Assembly: GCF_001591405.1 (NCBI RefSeq)
Contig: NZ_BCUV01000007.1
Location: 1,240,001-1,304,000 of the forward strand
Reading direction: 5' to 3'
Length of the DNA stretch: 64,000 nucleotides
Source of the DNA: Janibacter terrae NBRC 107853
Lineage (GTDB): Bacteria > Actinomycetota > Actinomycetes > Actinomycetales > Dermatophilaceae
Each line of letters starts with the position of its first letter. Within the stretch, counting starts at the first letter, position 1. This document shows, piece by piece, positions 16,972-24,513 of the stretch. The translations under genes and the position numbers were made by a program. Under the pieces are notes generated by a model that saw only the letters and a program-made list of their open reading frames with translations, made no database searches and was not told the origin of the DNA.

Positions 16972-17629
16972 GCGGGCGCAGGACGGCCAGGCCCGTCAGG
17001 GCCGTGGCCGTGCCGAGGAGCAGTCCGGCGCTCACGTCGGTCACGTAGTGCACCCCCAGGACGATCCGGTCGACCGCGGTCAGCAGGGCGCCCAGGACGA
17101 CCAGCGCCGTGGCGCCCCAACGGATCCATGCGGTCCGCACGGTCGCCAGGAGTGCCACGAGCAGCACCGCGCCGAGGGCCGCGTTGTTCGCGTGCCCGCT
17201 CGGGTACGACCAGCTGCCGAAGGCGACGACCGCGTCCTCGGGCCGGGCCCGTTGCACGACCTCCTTGCACAGGGCGCCGAGCCCCCAGCCGACGAGCCCG
17301 ATCGCGGGCACGACGAGCGCCCAGCGCCCGACGCAGCCCCGTGCGATGAGGACGAGGGTGACGGCGATGACGAGCGGGTGCACGACCCACGGACCGCTGA
17401 GGTCGGACCACACCTGCGCGACATCGGCCAGCCACGGCGCCGAGAGGACGAGGTCGGTGCCCGCAGCCAGGCCCCCTTCGTCCATCCGCCGTGCCCACCC
17501 GGACGGGATGAGCACCCAGCGACCGAGGGCCGCGACGCAGAGCATGATGAGCGTCATCGTCACGAGGGCGGCCACGGCACGCAGAGACGTGGGGTGGTGG
17601 TCGGCAGGCACCACCCGATTGTGGGGCAT
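16898..17629 (-). CDS. PAP2-family membrane phosphatase
   Basis: A 243-residue membrane protein with the three acid-phosphatase motifs: KEVVQRARP (motif 1), YPSGHANN (motif 2) and VDRIVLGVHYVTD (motif 3), with about six membrane segments around them. It probably removes phosphate from a membrane lipid such as undecaprenyl- or phosphatidyl-phosphate. The C-terminal 25 residues are arginine-rich and overlap the convergent DUF1206 gene by 74 bp, so they may be a read-through extension. It is divergent from the RNA methyltransferase, with 12 bp between starts. Confidence 0.87.
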   Translation of the reverse strand: MPHNRVVPADHHPTSLRAVAALVTMTLIMLCVAALGRWVLIPSGWARRMDEGGLAAGTDLVLSAPWLADVAQVWSDLSGPWVVHPLVIAVTLVLIARGCVGRWALVVPAIGLVGWGLGALCKEVVQRARPEDAVVAFGSWSYPSGHANNAALGAVLLVALLATVRTAWIRWGATALVVLGALLTAVDRIVLGVHYVTDVSAGLLLGTATALTGLAVLRPLRSAGDAPARSSTGRRRRGRGPRR

Positions 17630-17641
17630 GCTTGTCCCGCC

Positions 17642-18448
17642 ATGTCCGATCTCGTCATCACCTCCCCGGCCAACCAGCGGCTCAAGGACCTCGTCACGCT
17701 CCGGCGCCGTCGTGCCCGTGAGAGCACCGGCACGACCCTCGTCGAGGGCCTCGAGGAGACCACCCTCGCGCTGGACGCCGGGGTCGCGCCGATCGCGCTC
17801 TTCCACTGCCCCGAGCTCATGCTCGACCCCTCCGTCGGCGCCGCGCTCGTCGAGGGCGCCCGCGCCGCCGGCGCCGAGGTCGTGGAGCTGGGGCGCGCCG
17901 CCTTCGAGAAGGTCGCCTACCGGGAGGGGCCCGACGGCATCCTCGCCAAGGTGCCCGCACCAGGCCTCCGGCTCGACGAGGTCGACCTGCCCGACGGCGC
18001 GCTCGTCCTGCTGTGCGAGGGCGTCGAGAAGCCAGGCAACCTGGGCGCGATGCTGCGCACCGCCGACGCGGCCGGCGTCTCCCTCGTCATCTCCGCGGAC
18101 CCGGTGACGGACTGGGGCAACCCCAACGTCATCCGGTCGAGCAAGGGCACCGTCTTCTCCGTGCCGGTCGCCGCCGCGAGCACGCACGACGCCCTCGCGT
18201 GGCTCGCCGAGCGCGACATCGGGGTCGTCGCCACGACGCCCGACACCGACGTCGAGCACACCGACGTCGACCTCACCGGTCCCGTGGCGCTGGCGGTGGG
18301 TTCGGAGAAGTACGGTCTCACCGACACCGCCCTCGCCGGTGCCCGCCACCGCGTCCGCATCCCCATGGTCGGACGCGCCAACTCGCTCAACGTCGCCACC
18401 TCTGCTGCCGTCGTCGTCTACGAGGCGGTCCGCCAGCGACGGGTCTGA
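17642..18448 (+). CDS. TrmH/SpoU-family RNA 2'-O-methyltransferase
   Basis: A 268-residue SPOUT methyltransferase. The N-terminal substrate-binding part begins ITSPANQRLKDLVTLRRRRAR, typical of the rRNA Gm subfamily. The knotted SAM site carries CEGVEKPGNLGAMLRTADAAG, NPNVIRSSKGTVFSVP, and the C-terminal MVGRANSLNVATSAAVVVYE. It probably methylates a ribose in 23S rRNA, though tRNA cannot be excluded. It starts 12 bp from the divergent PAP2 gene. Confidence 0.9.
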   Translation: MSDLVITSPANQRLKDLVTLRRRRARESTGTTLVEGLEETTLALDAGVAPIALFHCPELMLDPSVGAALVEGARAAGAEVVELGRAAFEKVAYREGPDGILAKVPAPGLRLDEVDLPDGALVLLCEGVEKPGNLGAMLRTADAAGVSLVISADPVTDWGNPNVIRSSKGTVFSVPVAAASTHDALAWLAERDIGVVATTPDTDVEHTDVDLTGPVALAVGSEKYGLTDTALAGARHRVRIPMVGRANSLNVATSAAVVVYEAVRQRRV

Positions 18449-18482
18449 CCACCCCGATTACTGGCCCGGGTGCGGCCTGTGT

Positions 18483-18488
18483 CACGAT
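18483..18488 (+). promoter_or_regulatory. Possible leaderless -10 element (CACGAT) for the glyoxalase-like gene
   Basis: CACGAT ends 6 nt before the ATG at 18495. Confidence 0.4.
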
Positions 18489-18494
18489 GCCTGC

Positions 18495-19136
18495 ATGCGC
18501 GTCGACCATGTCTCCTTTGCAGCAGACAAGTCCGGTGTCAAGGCCACGGCCCAGCGTCTGGGCGAGGCACTGGGCGTGACCCCCGTCGACGGGGGTATCC
18601 ACCCGCGCTTCGGCACGCGCAACATGATCCTGCCGCTCGCCCACGAGCGCTACGTCGAGGTCGTCGGGGTCCTCGACCACCCGAGCTCCGACAAGGCCCC
18701 CTTCGGCCAGGTCGTCCGTGCCCGCTCCGAGGCCGGTGGTGGCTGGATGGGCTGGGTCATCCGGGTCGACGACGACCTCGAGGCCGTCGAGGCGCGCCTC
18801 GACCGCCCGGCCGTCGACGGTAACCGTCGCCTCGCCGACGGCCGCGAGTTCACCTGGAAGCAGATCGGCATCAAGGGCACCCTCGCCGACCCGCAGCTGC
18901 CCTTCTTCGTCAAGTGGAACGACGACTCCCCGCACCCCTCGGCCGAGGCCGAGACCGAGGTGACCATCTCCGCGCTGATGATCGCCGGCGACCCGGCGCG
19001 CGTCACCGACTGGCTCGGTGGCCTGCCGCCCGAGGAGACCTCCTCCGTCATCGACTTCGAGTTCGTCGCGCCGCACGGCACGCCGGGCCTGATGTCGGTC
19101 ACCTTCAACACCCCCGGCGGTCCGGTCACCCTCTGA
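18495..19136 (+). CDS. VOC/glyoxalase-like domain protein
   Basis: A 213-residue protein with an N-terminal vicinal-oxygen-chelate unit (MRVDHVSFAA, FGTRNMILPL, YVEVVGVLD) of the Glyoxalase_3 type, followed by a second degenerate half. His4 and the Glu of the YVEVV strand could bind metal. No substrate can be assigned. The ATG is preceded by CACGAT at 6 nt. A frameshifted small gene follows after 5 bp. Confidence 0.75.
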   Translation: MRVDHVSFAADKSGVKATAQRLGEALGVTPVDGGIHPRFGTRNMILPLAHERYVEVVGVLDHPSSDKAPFGQVVRARSEAGGGWMGWVIRVDDDLEAVEARLDRPAVDGNRRLADGREFTWKQIGIKGTLADPQLPFFVKWNDDSPHPSAEAETEVTISALMIAGDPARVTDWLGGLPPEETSSVIDFEFVAPHGTPGLMSVTFNTPGGPVTL

Positions 19137-19141
19137 CCACC

Positions 19142-19372
19142 GTGGCCTCCCGGCTCGACCACGTCGGCGAGTCGCTCCTCAGCAAGCTCATCGCCGCGTG
19201 GTTCGTCGCCTGCCCCCCTCTCGGGGACGGTGGCCGACGTACCCGGCTGGGTGCCCCCCTTCTCCGCGATCCTGCAGCCGATGCGTCTCGTCGCCGAGCG
19301 GATCCACCGGCGGCCGCTCATGCAGACCCGCGGCTCGCTCTCTACAGGGAGGCGTGGCGGGCGGAGGTGTGA
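19142..19372 (+). pseudogene. Small gene with two compensating frameshifts
   Basis: The open frame from GTG 19142 gives 76 residues, but good third-position bias moves between frames. Codons 1-25 (begins VASRLDHVGESLL) and the last ten (LYREAWRAEV) are in one frame. The middle, encoding ADVPGWVPPFSAILQPMRLV and beyond, is in the +1 frame. Removing one C from the six-C run near 19215 and one CT from the CTCTCT near 19340 would give one continuous, sensible protein of about 75 residues. I do not recognise the family. It is either a decayed gene with a net +3 indel or carries sequence errors at two slippery tracts. It follows the VOC gene by 5 bp. Confidence 0.65.
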
Positions 19373-19389
19373 CACCTCTGCCGGTCACG

Positions 19390-19430
19390 CGTCGGCCCGG
19401 GTACCCGCAGGGGGCGTACCCGGGCCGACG
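19390..19430. terminator. Bidirectional terminator hairpin
   Basis: A perfect 15-bp stem, CGTCGGCCCGGGTAC (19390-19404) and its complement (19416-19430), encloses an 11-nt loop. It lies between the convergent small gene and the P-type ATPase. Confidence 0.85.
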
Positions 19431-19441
19431 TTCGTCTCGGG

Positions 19442-21463
19442 TCAGTCGGCAGCGCGCCGCAGGCGAAGGGAGCTGAGCACCACCGCGACCGACGCCACCG
19501 CGGTCAGTGCACCGGCGACGACCGGCGGGACCAGACCGGTGAGCGCGAGCAGGAGCGCGACGACGTTGTAGCCGATCGCGAAGAGCACGTTGTGCCGGCT
19601 CACGGTGTGGGTACGCCGGGTGAGCGCGACCGCCCGCGGCACGGACTCGAGGTCACCGTGGACGAGGACGATGTCGGCCGAGTCCGCAGCCAACGGGGCG
19701 CCAGTGCCGAGGGCGAGGCCGAGGTCGGCCCGCTCGATGGCGGTGCCGTCGTGGCTGCCGTCACCGACGACGGCGACGACCCGGCCGGCCTCCTGGAGCC
19801 GGGCGATCTCGTCGTGCTTGTCCTGCGGGCGCACGTCGGCGATGACGTGCTCGGGCTCGATGCCGACCTTCGCCGCGATCTCGGTGGCGTTGTGCGCGTT
19901 GTCGCCGCTCACGAGCCAGATCTCCAGACCGGCGGCGCGCAGGGAGCGCAGGGCGTCCCCGGACGAGTCGCGCACCGGGTCGGCGACGGTGAGCGCGCCG
20001 CGGGCGGTGCCGCCCCAGCCGACGAAGACCGTCGTCCCGGGACGCTCGAGCGTTGCGAGCTCGGCCGGCACCTCGTCGAAGAGGTCGGCCCGGCCGACCG
20101 TGACGCGGGTGTCCTTGATCGACGCGACGGCACCGGAGCCGGGCAGCGCCTCGAAGTCGCGGACCACGGGGATCTTGATGCCCTGGTCCTGCGCCCGGCG
20201 CACGATCGCCCGCGCGATGGGGTGGTCGCTGCCGGACTCGACCGCCGCGGCCGCGGTGAGGACAGCGGCGGGATGCAGGCCGGGGGCGGCGGCGAGGTCG
20301 GTCACCTGGGCGTCGCCGGTGGTGATCGTGCCGGTCTTGTCGAGGACGAGGGTGTCGATGCGACCGACCCCGTCGAGGACGTGCGGGCCGGCGACGAGGA
20401 TGCCGCGCTGGGCGCCGCGGGTCGTGCCGACGAGCACGGCCGCCGGGGTCGCCAGGGCGAGCGCGAGGGGGCAGGCGATGACGAGGACGGCGACGGCGAC
20501 GCCGAGCGCGGTCACCGTCGAGCCGCTGCCGACCCACCAGCCGAAGAAGGCCAGCACGGCGAGGCCAAGGACGGCGGGCACGAGCGCCGAGGCGCCCCGG
20601 TCGGCGAGCCGCTGTGCGTCGGACGACCCGGTCTGCGCCCGCTCGACGCGGCGCACGATCTCGGCGTGGGTGGTGTCGGCGCCGAGCGCCGTGACCTCGA
20701 CGACGAGGCGGCCGGAGGTGTTGACCGTGCCGGCGTCGACGTGGTCCCCGCTGCGGACGTCGAGCGGGACCGTGCTGCCGGTGAGCAAGGAGGTGTCGAT
20801 CGAGCTCGTGCCGTCGACGACGACGCCGTCGGTGGCGACCCGCTCGCCGGGCCGGACGATGAAGTGGTCGCCGACCCGCAGGTCGCCGAGCGGCAGGAGG
20901 ACCTCGGTCGTCGCCCGGGTGCGGGAGTCGATGCGCTGCACGGCGACCCCGTCGGCGCCCAGCCCGGTGAGCTCGTCGAGGTCCGCCCGGGCCGCGTCCA
21001 TGGCCCGGGCCTCGACCCAGCGGCCGACGAGGAGGCAGGCGGTGACGACGGCGGCCGGAGCGAAGAAGTAGGTGGCCTCTGCTCCGGCGCCAGTCAGCAG
21101 GGTGACCGTGGACCACAGCCAGGCGAGGACGACACCCAGGCTCGAGAGGGTGTCGGTGGTGGTGCTGCGGCGGCGGGCGGCGAGGACCGCGGCTCGGTGC
21201 AGCGGCCAGGCGGCCCAGCCGATGACCGGGGTGGCGAGCAGCCACTGGACCCACGGGATGGCCGGCCCGTCCCACGGCCCGAGTGCGAGGACGACGACGG
21301 CGAGCGAGAGCACGACGGCCACGGCGGTGCGCCGTTGCAGGTCGGTGCCCTCGAGCGCGGTGTGCGTCGGGGGAGCGAGTCGGGGGCCGGGCGCGATGCT
21401 GCCCTCGTCCCCGGTGGCCGGCTCGACGTCGGCCTCGGGGCGGGGGGTGGTCGTGGTGCTCAT
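19442..21463 (-). CDS. P1B-type heavy-metal ATPase with altered signature residues
   Basis: A 673-residue P-type ATPase with the phosphorylation motif DKTGT (375-379) and an HP motif SDHP (412-415), next to csoR, so copper export is the natural guess. There is no N-terminal CxxC metal domain. Several normally invariant motifs differ: TGES is TGST (228-231), the transport-site CPC is CPL (331-333), TGDN is SGDN (519-522), and GDGxND is GDGSHD (567-572). The last two membrane helices keep YN but lack the MxxSS metal ligands. It may be a divergent clade with other substrates or a poorly active regulator-like copy. Conserved DKTGT argues against simple decay. Confidence 0.85.
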   Translation of the reverse strand: MSTTTTPRPEADVEPATGDEGSIAPGPRLAPPTHTALEGTDLQRRTAVAVVLSLAVVVLALGPWDGPAIPWVQWLLATPVIGWAAWPLHRAAVLAARRRSTTTDTLSSLGVVLAWLWSTVTLLTGAGAEATYFFAPAAVVTACLLVGRWVEARAMDAARADLDELTGLGADGVAVQRIDSRTRATTEVLLPLGDLRVGDHFIVRPGERVATDGVVVDGTSSIDTSLLTGSTVPLDVRSGDHVDAGTVNTSGRLVVEVTALGADTTHAEIVRRVERAQTGSSDAQRLADRGASALVPAVLGLAVLAFFGWWVGSGSTVTALGVAVAVLVIACPLALALATPAAVLVGTTRGAQRGILVAGPHVLDGVGRIDTLVLDKTGTITTGDAQVTDLAAAPGLHPAAVLTAAAAVESGSDHPIARAIVRRAQDQGIKIPVVRDFEALPGSGAVASIKDTRVTVGRADLFDEVPAELATLERPGTTVFVGWGGTARGALTVADPVRDSSGDALRSLRAAGLEIWLVSGDNAHNATEIAAKVGIEPEHVIADVRPQDKHDEIARLQEAGRVVAVVGDGSHDGTAIERADLGLALGTGAPLAADSADIVLVHGDLESVPRAVALTRRTHTVSRHNVLFAIGYNVVALLLALTGLVPPVVAGALTAVASVAVVLSSLRLRRAAD

Positions 21464-21536
21464 GCCTCATTGTCCCGTCCGGCGGGTGGCTCCCGAGGGA
21501 GGCCGGGGTGGCGCGTCGCCGGTGCCGTCTGCCCGG

Positions 21537-21595
21537 ATCGAGGTATTCGCGACCGCTTATCCGGTCGCTGGCCCATCGACCCCTTGTACCTCGAT
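21537..21595. repeat. Nested inverted repeat between csoR and the P-type ATPase
   Basis: The outer arms ATCGAGGTA (21537-21545) and TACCTCGAT (21587-21595) are perfect complements. Inside them a 7-bp hairpin, GCGACCG/CGGTCGC (21549-21555 and 21562-21568), has a 6-nt loop. It sits in the 158-bp gap before the ATPase and could be a terminator after csoR, an attenuator, or a dyad operator. Confidence 0.6.
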
Positions 21596-21621
21596 CGGGG
21601 GGCTGACGACGACCGGTCGAC

Positions 21622-21903
21622 TCAGGAGCGGACGAGCCGGGCGATCGCCGCGCTGGCCTCGGCGACCTTGGCGGCCGCGGCCTCGTCGGACTCGCGGGCG
21701 GCATCGACGACGCAGTGGCCGACGTGGTCCTCCAGCAGCCCGAGGCTCACGGCCTGCAGGGCCTTGGTCGCGGCGGCCACCTGGGTCAGGATGTCGATGC
21801 AGTAGGTGTCCTCCTCGACCATCCGCGAGATGCCGCGGATCTGGCCCTCCACGCGGCGCAACCGCTTGAGGTAGTCGTCCTTGCTGCCGCTGTAGCCGGC
21901 CAT
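21622..21903 (-). CDS. csoR: CsoR-family copper-sensing repressor
   Basis: A 93-residue all-helical DUF156 repressor. The copper ligands of CsoR are all present: Cys35 (DTYCIDIL), His60 and Cys64 (EDHVGHC), one off from the M. tuberculosis numbering 36/61/65. Cu(I) binding would release DNA. The start is the ATG with AGGAGG upstream, not the longer frame reaching 22011. A CsoR-type palindrome, ATACCC-N5-GGGTAT, lies at 21938-21954 in its promoter, implying autoregulation. The P-type ATPase follows in the same direction after 158 bp. Confidence 0.93.
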   Translation of the reverse strand: MAGYSGSKDDYLKRLRRVEGQIRGISRMVEEDTYCIDILTQVAAATKALQAVSLGLLEDHVGHCVVDAARESDEAAAAKVAEASAAIARLVRS

Positions 21904-21937
21904 GTCGTCCTCCTGATGGTCTCCAGAGGTCAACACC

Positions 21938-21954
21938 ATACCCCGGCAGGGTAT
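21938..21954. promoter_or_regulatory. CsoR operator
   Basis: ATACCCCGGCAGGGTAT is a 6-5-6 palindrome matching known actinobacterial CsoR boxes (ATACCC...GGGTAT). It lies 35 bp before the csoR start and 1 bp after the end of the upstream methyltransferase gene. Confidence 0.85.
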
Positions 21955-21955
21955 T

Positions 21956-22756
21956 TCAGGCCGTCGCCGTGACGAGGTGCGCGGTGATGGGGCCACTGAC
22001 CGGCTCGTCACCCCACCGCTCGCGGAGCAGCCGCGCCATGTCCTCGGTGACCTGCTCGGCGTCGAGCTGCAGCTCGGCGAGGATGTTGGCGACTGGCGTG
22101 CCCTGGCAGTGCGCGAGGGCGATGTCGTGGGCGGACGCGGGCCGGTTGCGGTGGGCGACCACGCGGACGTCCACGTCGGTGAGGCCTGCGTCCTCGAGCT
22201 CGGCCCGGATGACGCCCACGTCGGTGTAGCCGAAGGGGACCCGCCGCAGGAAGAGGGGTGGGTCGTCCGGGAGGAGGGCCTCGAGGGCCTCCTGCACGCC
22301 GAGCGCGGCCTCGTTGTCCTCGAGGCGTCCCCATGCGGCGAGGACGAGCCGTCCTCCGGGCCGAAGGACGCGCCGGGCCTCGGCGTGGGCGCGGGGGCGG
22401 TCGAGGAACATCACCCCGAACTGGCACACCAACGCGTCGAAGGAGTCGTCGTCGAAGGGGAGGTCGTGCGCGTCGGCGGGTGCCCAGGTCACGGACTCGG
22501 AGGCCGGGAGATGGTGGGCCGCGCGGTCCAGCATGGCCGGGCTGAGGTCGGTCGCGGTGATCCGGGCGGAGGGGAGGGCCCGGTGCAGTGCCCGGGTCAC
22601 GACACCGGTGCCGGCCGCGGTCTCGAGGACCTCGTCGGGAGCGGTGGCGGCGACCGCGAGCGCCACGTCCTCGGCGTAGTCGAGGAACATCAGCGGCACC
22701 AGGAGGGTGTCGTAGACGTACGGCACGGAGCCGGCGAACCCGAGGTCGGAGGGCAC
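21956..22756 (-). CDS. SAM-dependent class I methyltransferase
   Basis: A 266-residue methyltransferase of the UbiE/type-11 kind, with motif I LETAAGTGVVTRAL (residues about 44-57), acid in ITATDLSPAML, and motif IV PFDDDSFDALVCQFGVMF. The substrate is unknown; a small molecule is likeliest. The GTG start is supported by CATACT exactly 6 nt upstream. Its stop abuts the csoR operator, but the sensing genes have their own promoter. Confidence 0.87.
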   Translation of the reverse strand: MPSDLGFAGSVPYVYDTLLVPLMFLDYAEDVALAVAATAPDEVLETAAGTGVVTRALHRALPSARITATDLSPAMLDRAAHHLPASESVTWAPADAHDLPFDDDSFDALVCQFGVMFLDRPRAHAEARRVLRPGGRLVLAAWGRLEDNEAALGVQEALEALLPDDPPLFLRRVPFGYTDVGVIRAELEDAGLTDVDVRVVAHRNRPASAHDIALAHCQGTPVANILAELQLDAEQVTEDMARLLRERWGDEPVSGPITAHLVTATA

Positions 22757-22762
22757 CCCTCG

Positions 22763-22768
22763 AGTATG
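22763..22768 (-). promoter_or_regulatory. Probable leaderless -10 element (CATACT) for the methyltransferase
   Basis: CATACT on the minus strand is 6 nt from the GTG at 22756. Confidence 0.5.
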
Positions 22769-22808
22769 CGCCGGCCCGGCCCCGATGGACAGCCCCTCGG
22801 CGGGTCCG

Positions 22809-24059
22809 TCAGCCGATGAACCGGAAGAGCGGGCTCGAGGGGTCGACCCGCTCCATCGTCAGCGGCGAGGCGTCCATGCGGGCGAGCAGGGGGAGCAGGT
22901 CGTCGGCGTGACCGAGCTCGAGGCCGACGAGCGCCGGGCCGGTCTCCCGGTTGCTCCGCTTGACGTACTCGAAGTACGCGATGTCGTCGTCGGGCCCGAG
23001 CACCTCGTCGAGGAAGCGTCGCAGCGCGCCCGGCTCCTGGGGGAAGTCGACGAGGAAGTAGTGCTTGCGACCCTCGTGGATGAGCGCCTTCTCGACGATC
23101 TCCGCGTACCGCGAGACGTCGTTGTTGCCGCCGGAGACGACGGCGACGACGGTGGCGCCCGGCTCGATCCGCAGGTCCGGCAGGACCGCCGTCGCCAGGG
23201 CACCCGCGGGCTCGGCGATGATCCCGTCGGACTGGTACATCGCGAGCATCTCCACGCACAGCGCCCCCTCGGAGACCGACGTGAGGTGGGTGCCGGTCGC
23301 GGCGACGGCCGCGTGGGTGAGGTCGCCGGCGCGCCGGACCGCGGCCCCGTCGACGAAGGGGGAGACCTCCTCGAGCTCGACCGGCCGGCCCGCGGCGAGG
23401 GCCGCGGCCATCGAGGCCGCCCCCTCCGGCTCCACCCCGACGAGGCGGGTCGTGGACGAGTTGGCGGCGAGCCACGTGGCCATGCCGCCGAGGAGCCCGC
23501 CGCCGCCGACGGGCACGGTGACGAGGTCGGGGGTGCGGCCGAGCTGCCGGACGATCTCGACCGCGACCGACCCCTGCCCGGCCATCGTGTCGAGGGCGTC
23601 GAAGGCCGGCACCATGACCGCGCCGCTGCGTGCCGCATCCGCGGCCGCCGCAGCCGCCGCGTCGTCGTAGACCTCGCCGGTGACGATGACCTCGACCAGG
23701 TCGCCACCGAGCGCAGCGACCCGCTCCCGCTTCTGCCGGGGGGTGTTGCGCGGCAGGTAGATCCGGGCACGTACGCCGAGCCGGCGACCGGCGAGCGCGA
23801 CACCCTGCGCGTGGTTGCCCGCGGAGGCGGCGACGACCCCCTTCGCCCGCTGCTCGTCGGAGAGGTGGGCGATGAAGGTGTAGGCCCCGCGCACCTTGTA
23901 CGACCGCACCGGCTGCAGGTCCTCGCGCTTGAGCCAGACGTCGGCGCCGGTCGCGGTCGACAGGCGCTCGCTGCGGTGCAGCGGGGTCGGCGGCAGGACA
24001 TCGGCGAGCAGGGCTGCCGCCTCGTCGACGGCGGCTGCGGTGAGGAGGGGAGCGGTCAC
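22809..24059 (-). CDS. ilvA: Threonine dehydratase (threonine ammonia-lyase)
   Basis: A 416-residue PLP enzyme converting threonine to 2-oxobutyrate, the first step to isoleucine. The PLP lysine lies in VRSYKVRGAY (about 50-59), the phosphate loop is VGGGGLLGG, and SAGNHAQGVA is present. The C-terminal ACT-like domain (about 325-416, HYFLVDFPQEPGAL) marks a regulated, short-form biosynthetic enzyme. The GTG start is set by TACCGT 6 nt upstream, so the mRNA is leaderless. Confidence 0.92.
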   Translation of the reverse strand: MTAPLLTAAAVDEAAALLADVLPPTPLHRSERLSTATGADVWLKREDLQPVRSYKVRGAYTFIAHLSDEQRAKGVVAASAGNHAQGVALAGRRLGVRARIYLPRNTPRQKRERVAALGGDLVEVIVTGEVYDDAAAAAAADAARSGAVMVPAFDALDTMAGQGSVAVEIVRQLGRTPDLVTVPVGGGGLLGGMATWLAANSSTTRLVGVEPEGAASMAAALAAGRPVELEEVSPFVDGAAVRRAGDLTHAAVAATGTHLTSVSEGALCVEMLAMYQSDGIIAEPAGALATAVLPDLRIEPGATVVAVVSGGNNDVSRYAEIVEKALIHEGRKHYFLVDFPQEPGALRRFLDEVLGPDDDIAYFEYVKRSNRETGPALVGLELGHADDLLPLLARMDASPLTMERVDPSSPLFRFIG

Positions 24060-24065
24060 GACCCC

Positions 24066-24071
24066 ACGGTA
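24066..24071 (-). promoter_or_regulatory. Leaderless -10 element (TACCGT) for ilvA
   Basis: TACCGT on the minus strand is 6 nt from the GTG at 24059. Confidence 0.65.
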
Positions 24072-24101
24072 GACCTGCTCGCTCCGCCGCCCCCACCCCG
24101 C

Positions 24102-24476
24102 TCAGAGGAGGTCGAACTCCCGCAGCTCGTCCTCGGTCATCAGGCGCGACCGGATGAGGAAGCGCACGCCCTCGGGTGCCTCGACCGAGAAGCCGGAACC
24201 GCGCCCCGGGACGACGTCGACCGTGAGGTGGGTGTGCTTCCAGTACTCGTACTGTGACACGCTCATCCAGAACTCGATCGGTGTGAAGCCCTCGCCGGTG
24301 AGCGTGCCGAGGTTGATGTCGGCCTCGCTCGTGATGAAGTCCCCCGCCGGGTAACACATCGGCGATGACCCGTCGCAGCAGCCGCCGCTCTGGTGGAACA
24401 TCAGCGGTCCGTGCCGCCGCTCCAGCGTCGCGAGCATTGTTGCTGCCTCGTCAGTGAGGTCGACGCGTGTACCCAT
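24102..24476 (-). CDS. DUF779 protein accompanying aldehyde dehydrogenase
   Basis: A 124-residue DUF779 protein. Conserved features include MFHQSGGCCDGSSPMC near residues 26-41 with three cysteines, and EYWKHTHLTVDVVPGRGSGFSVE. The family is usually linked to acetaldehyde/aldehyde dehydrogenases of the ExaC type and has no proven role; a cysteine-based metal or thiol function is possible. It lies 37 bp downstream of the aldehyde dehydrogenase in the same direction, so it shares that promoter. AGGGAG precedes the ATG. Confidence 0.88.
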   Translation of the reverse strand: MGTRVDLTDEAATMLATLERRHGPLMFHQSGGCCDGSSPMCYPAGDFITSEADINLGTLTGEGFTPIEFWMSVSQYEYWKHTHLTVDVVPGRGSGFSVEAPEGVRFLIRSRLMTEDELREFDLL

Positions 24477-24513
24477 GGCGGGGAACTCCCTTCGTGTCGG
24501 TGATCGGGCTCGA

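Noticed and set aside
19198-19571. Two further plus-strand frames (19198-19476 and 19230-19571) as separate genes
   Set aside because: Their good coding bias is limited to the middle of the frameshifted small gene, and they then run through the terminator hairpin and antisense to the ATPase.
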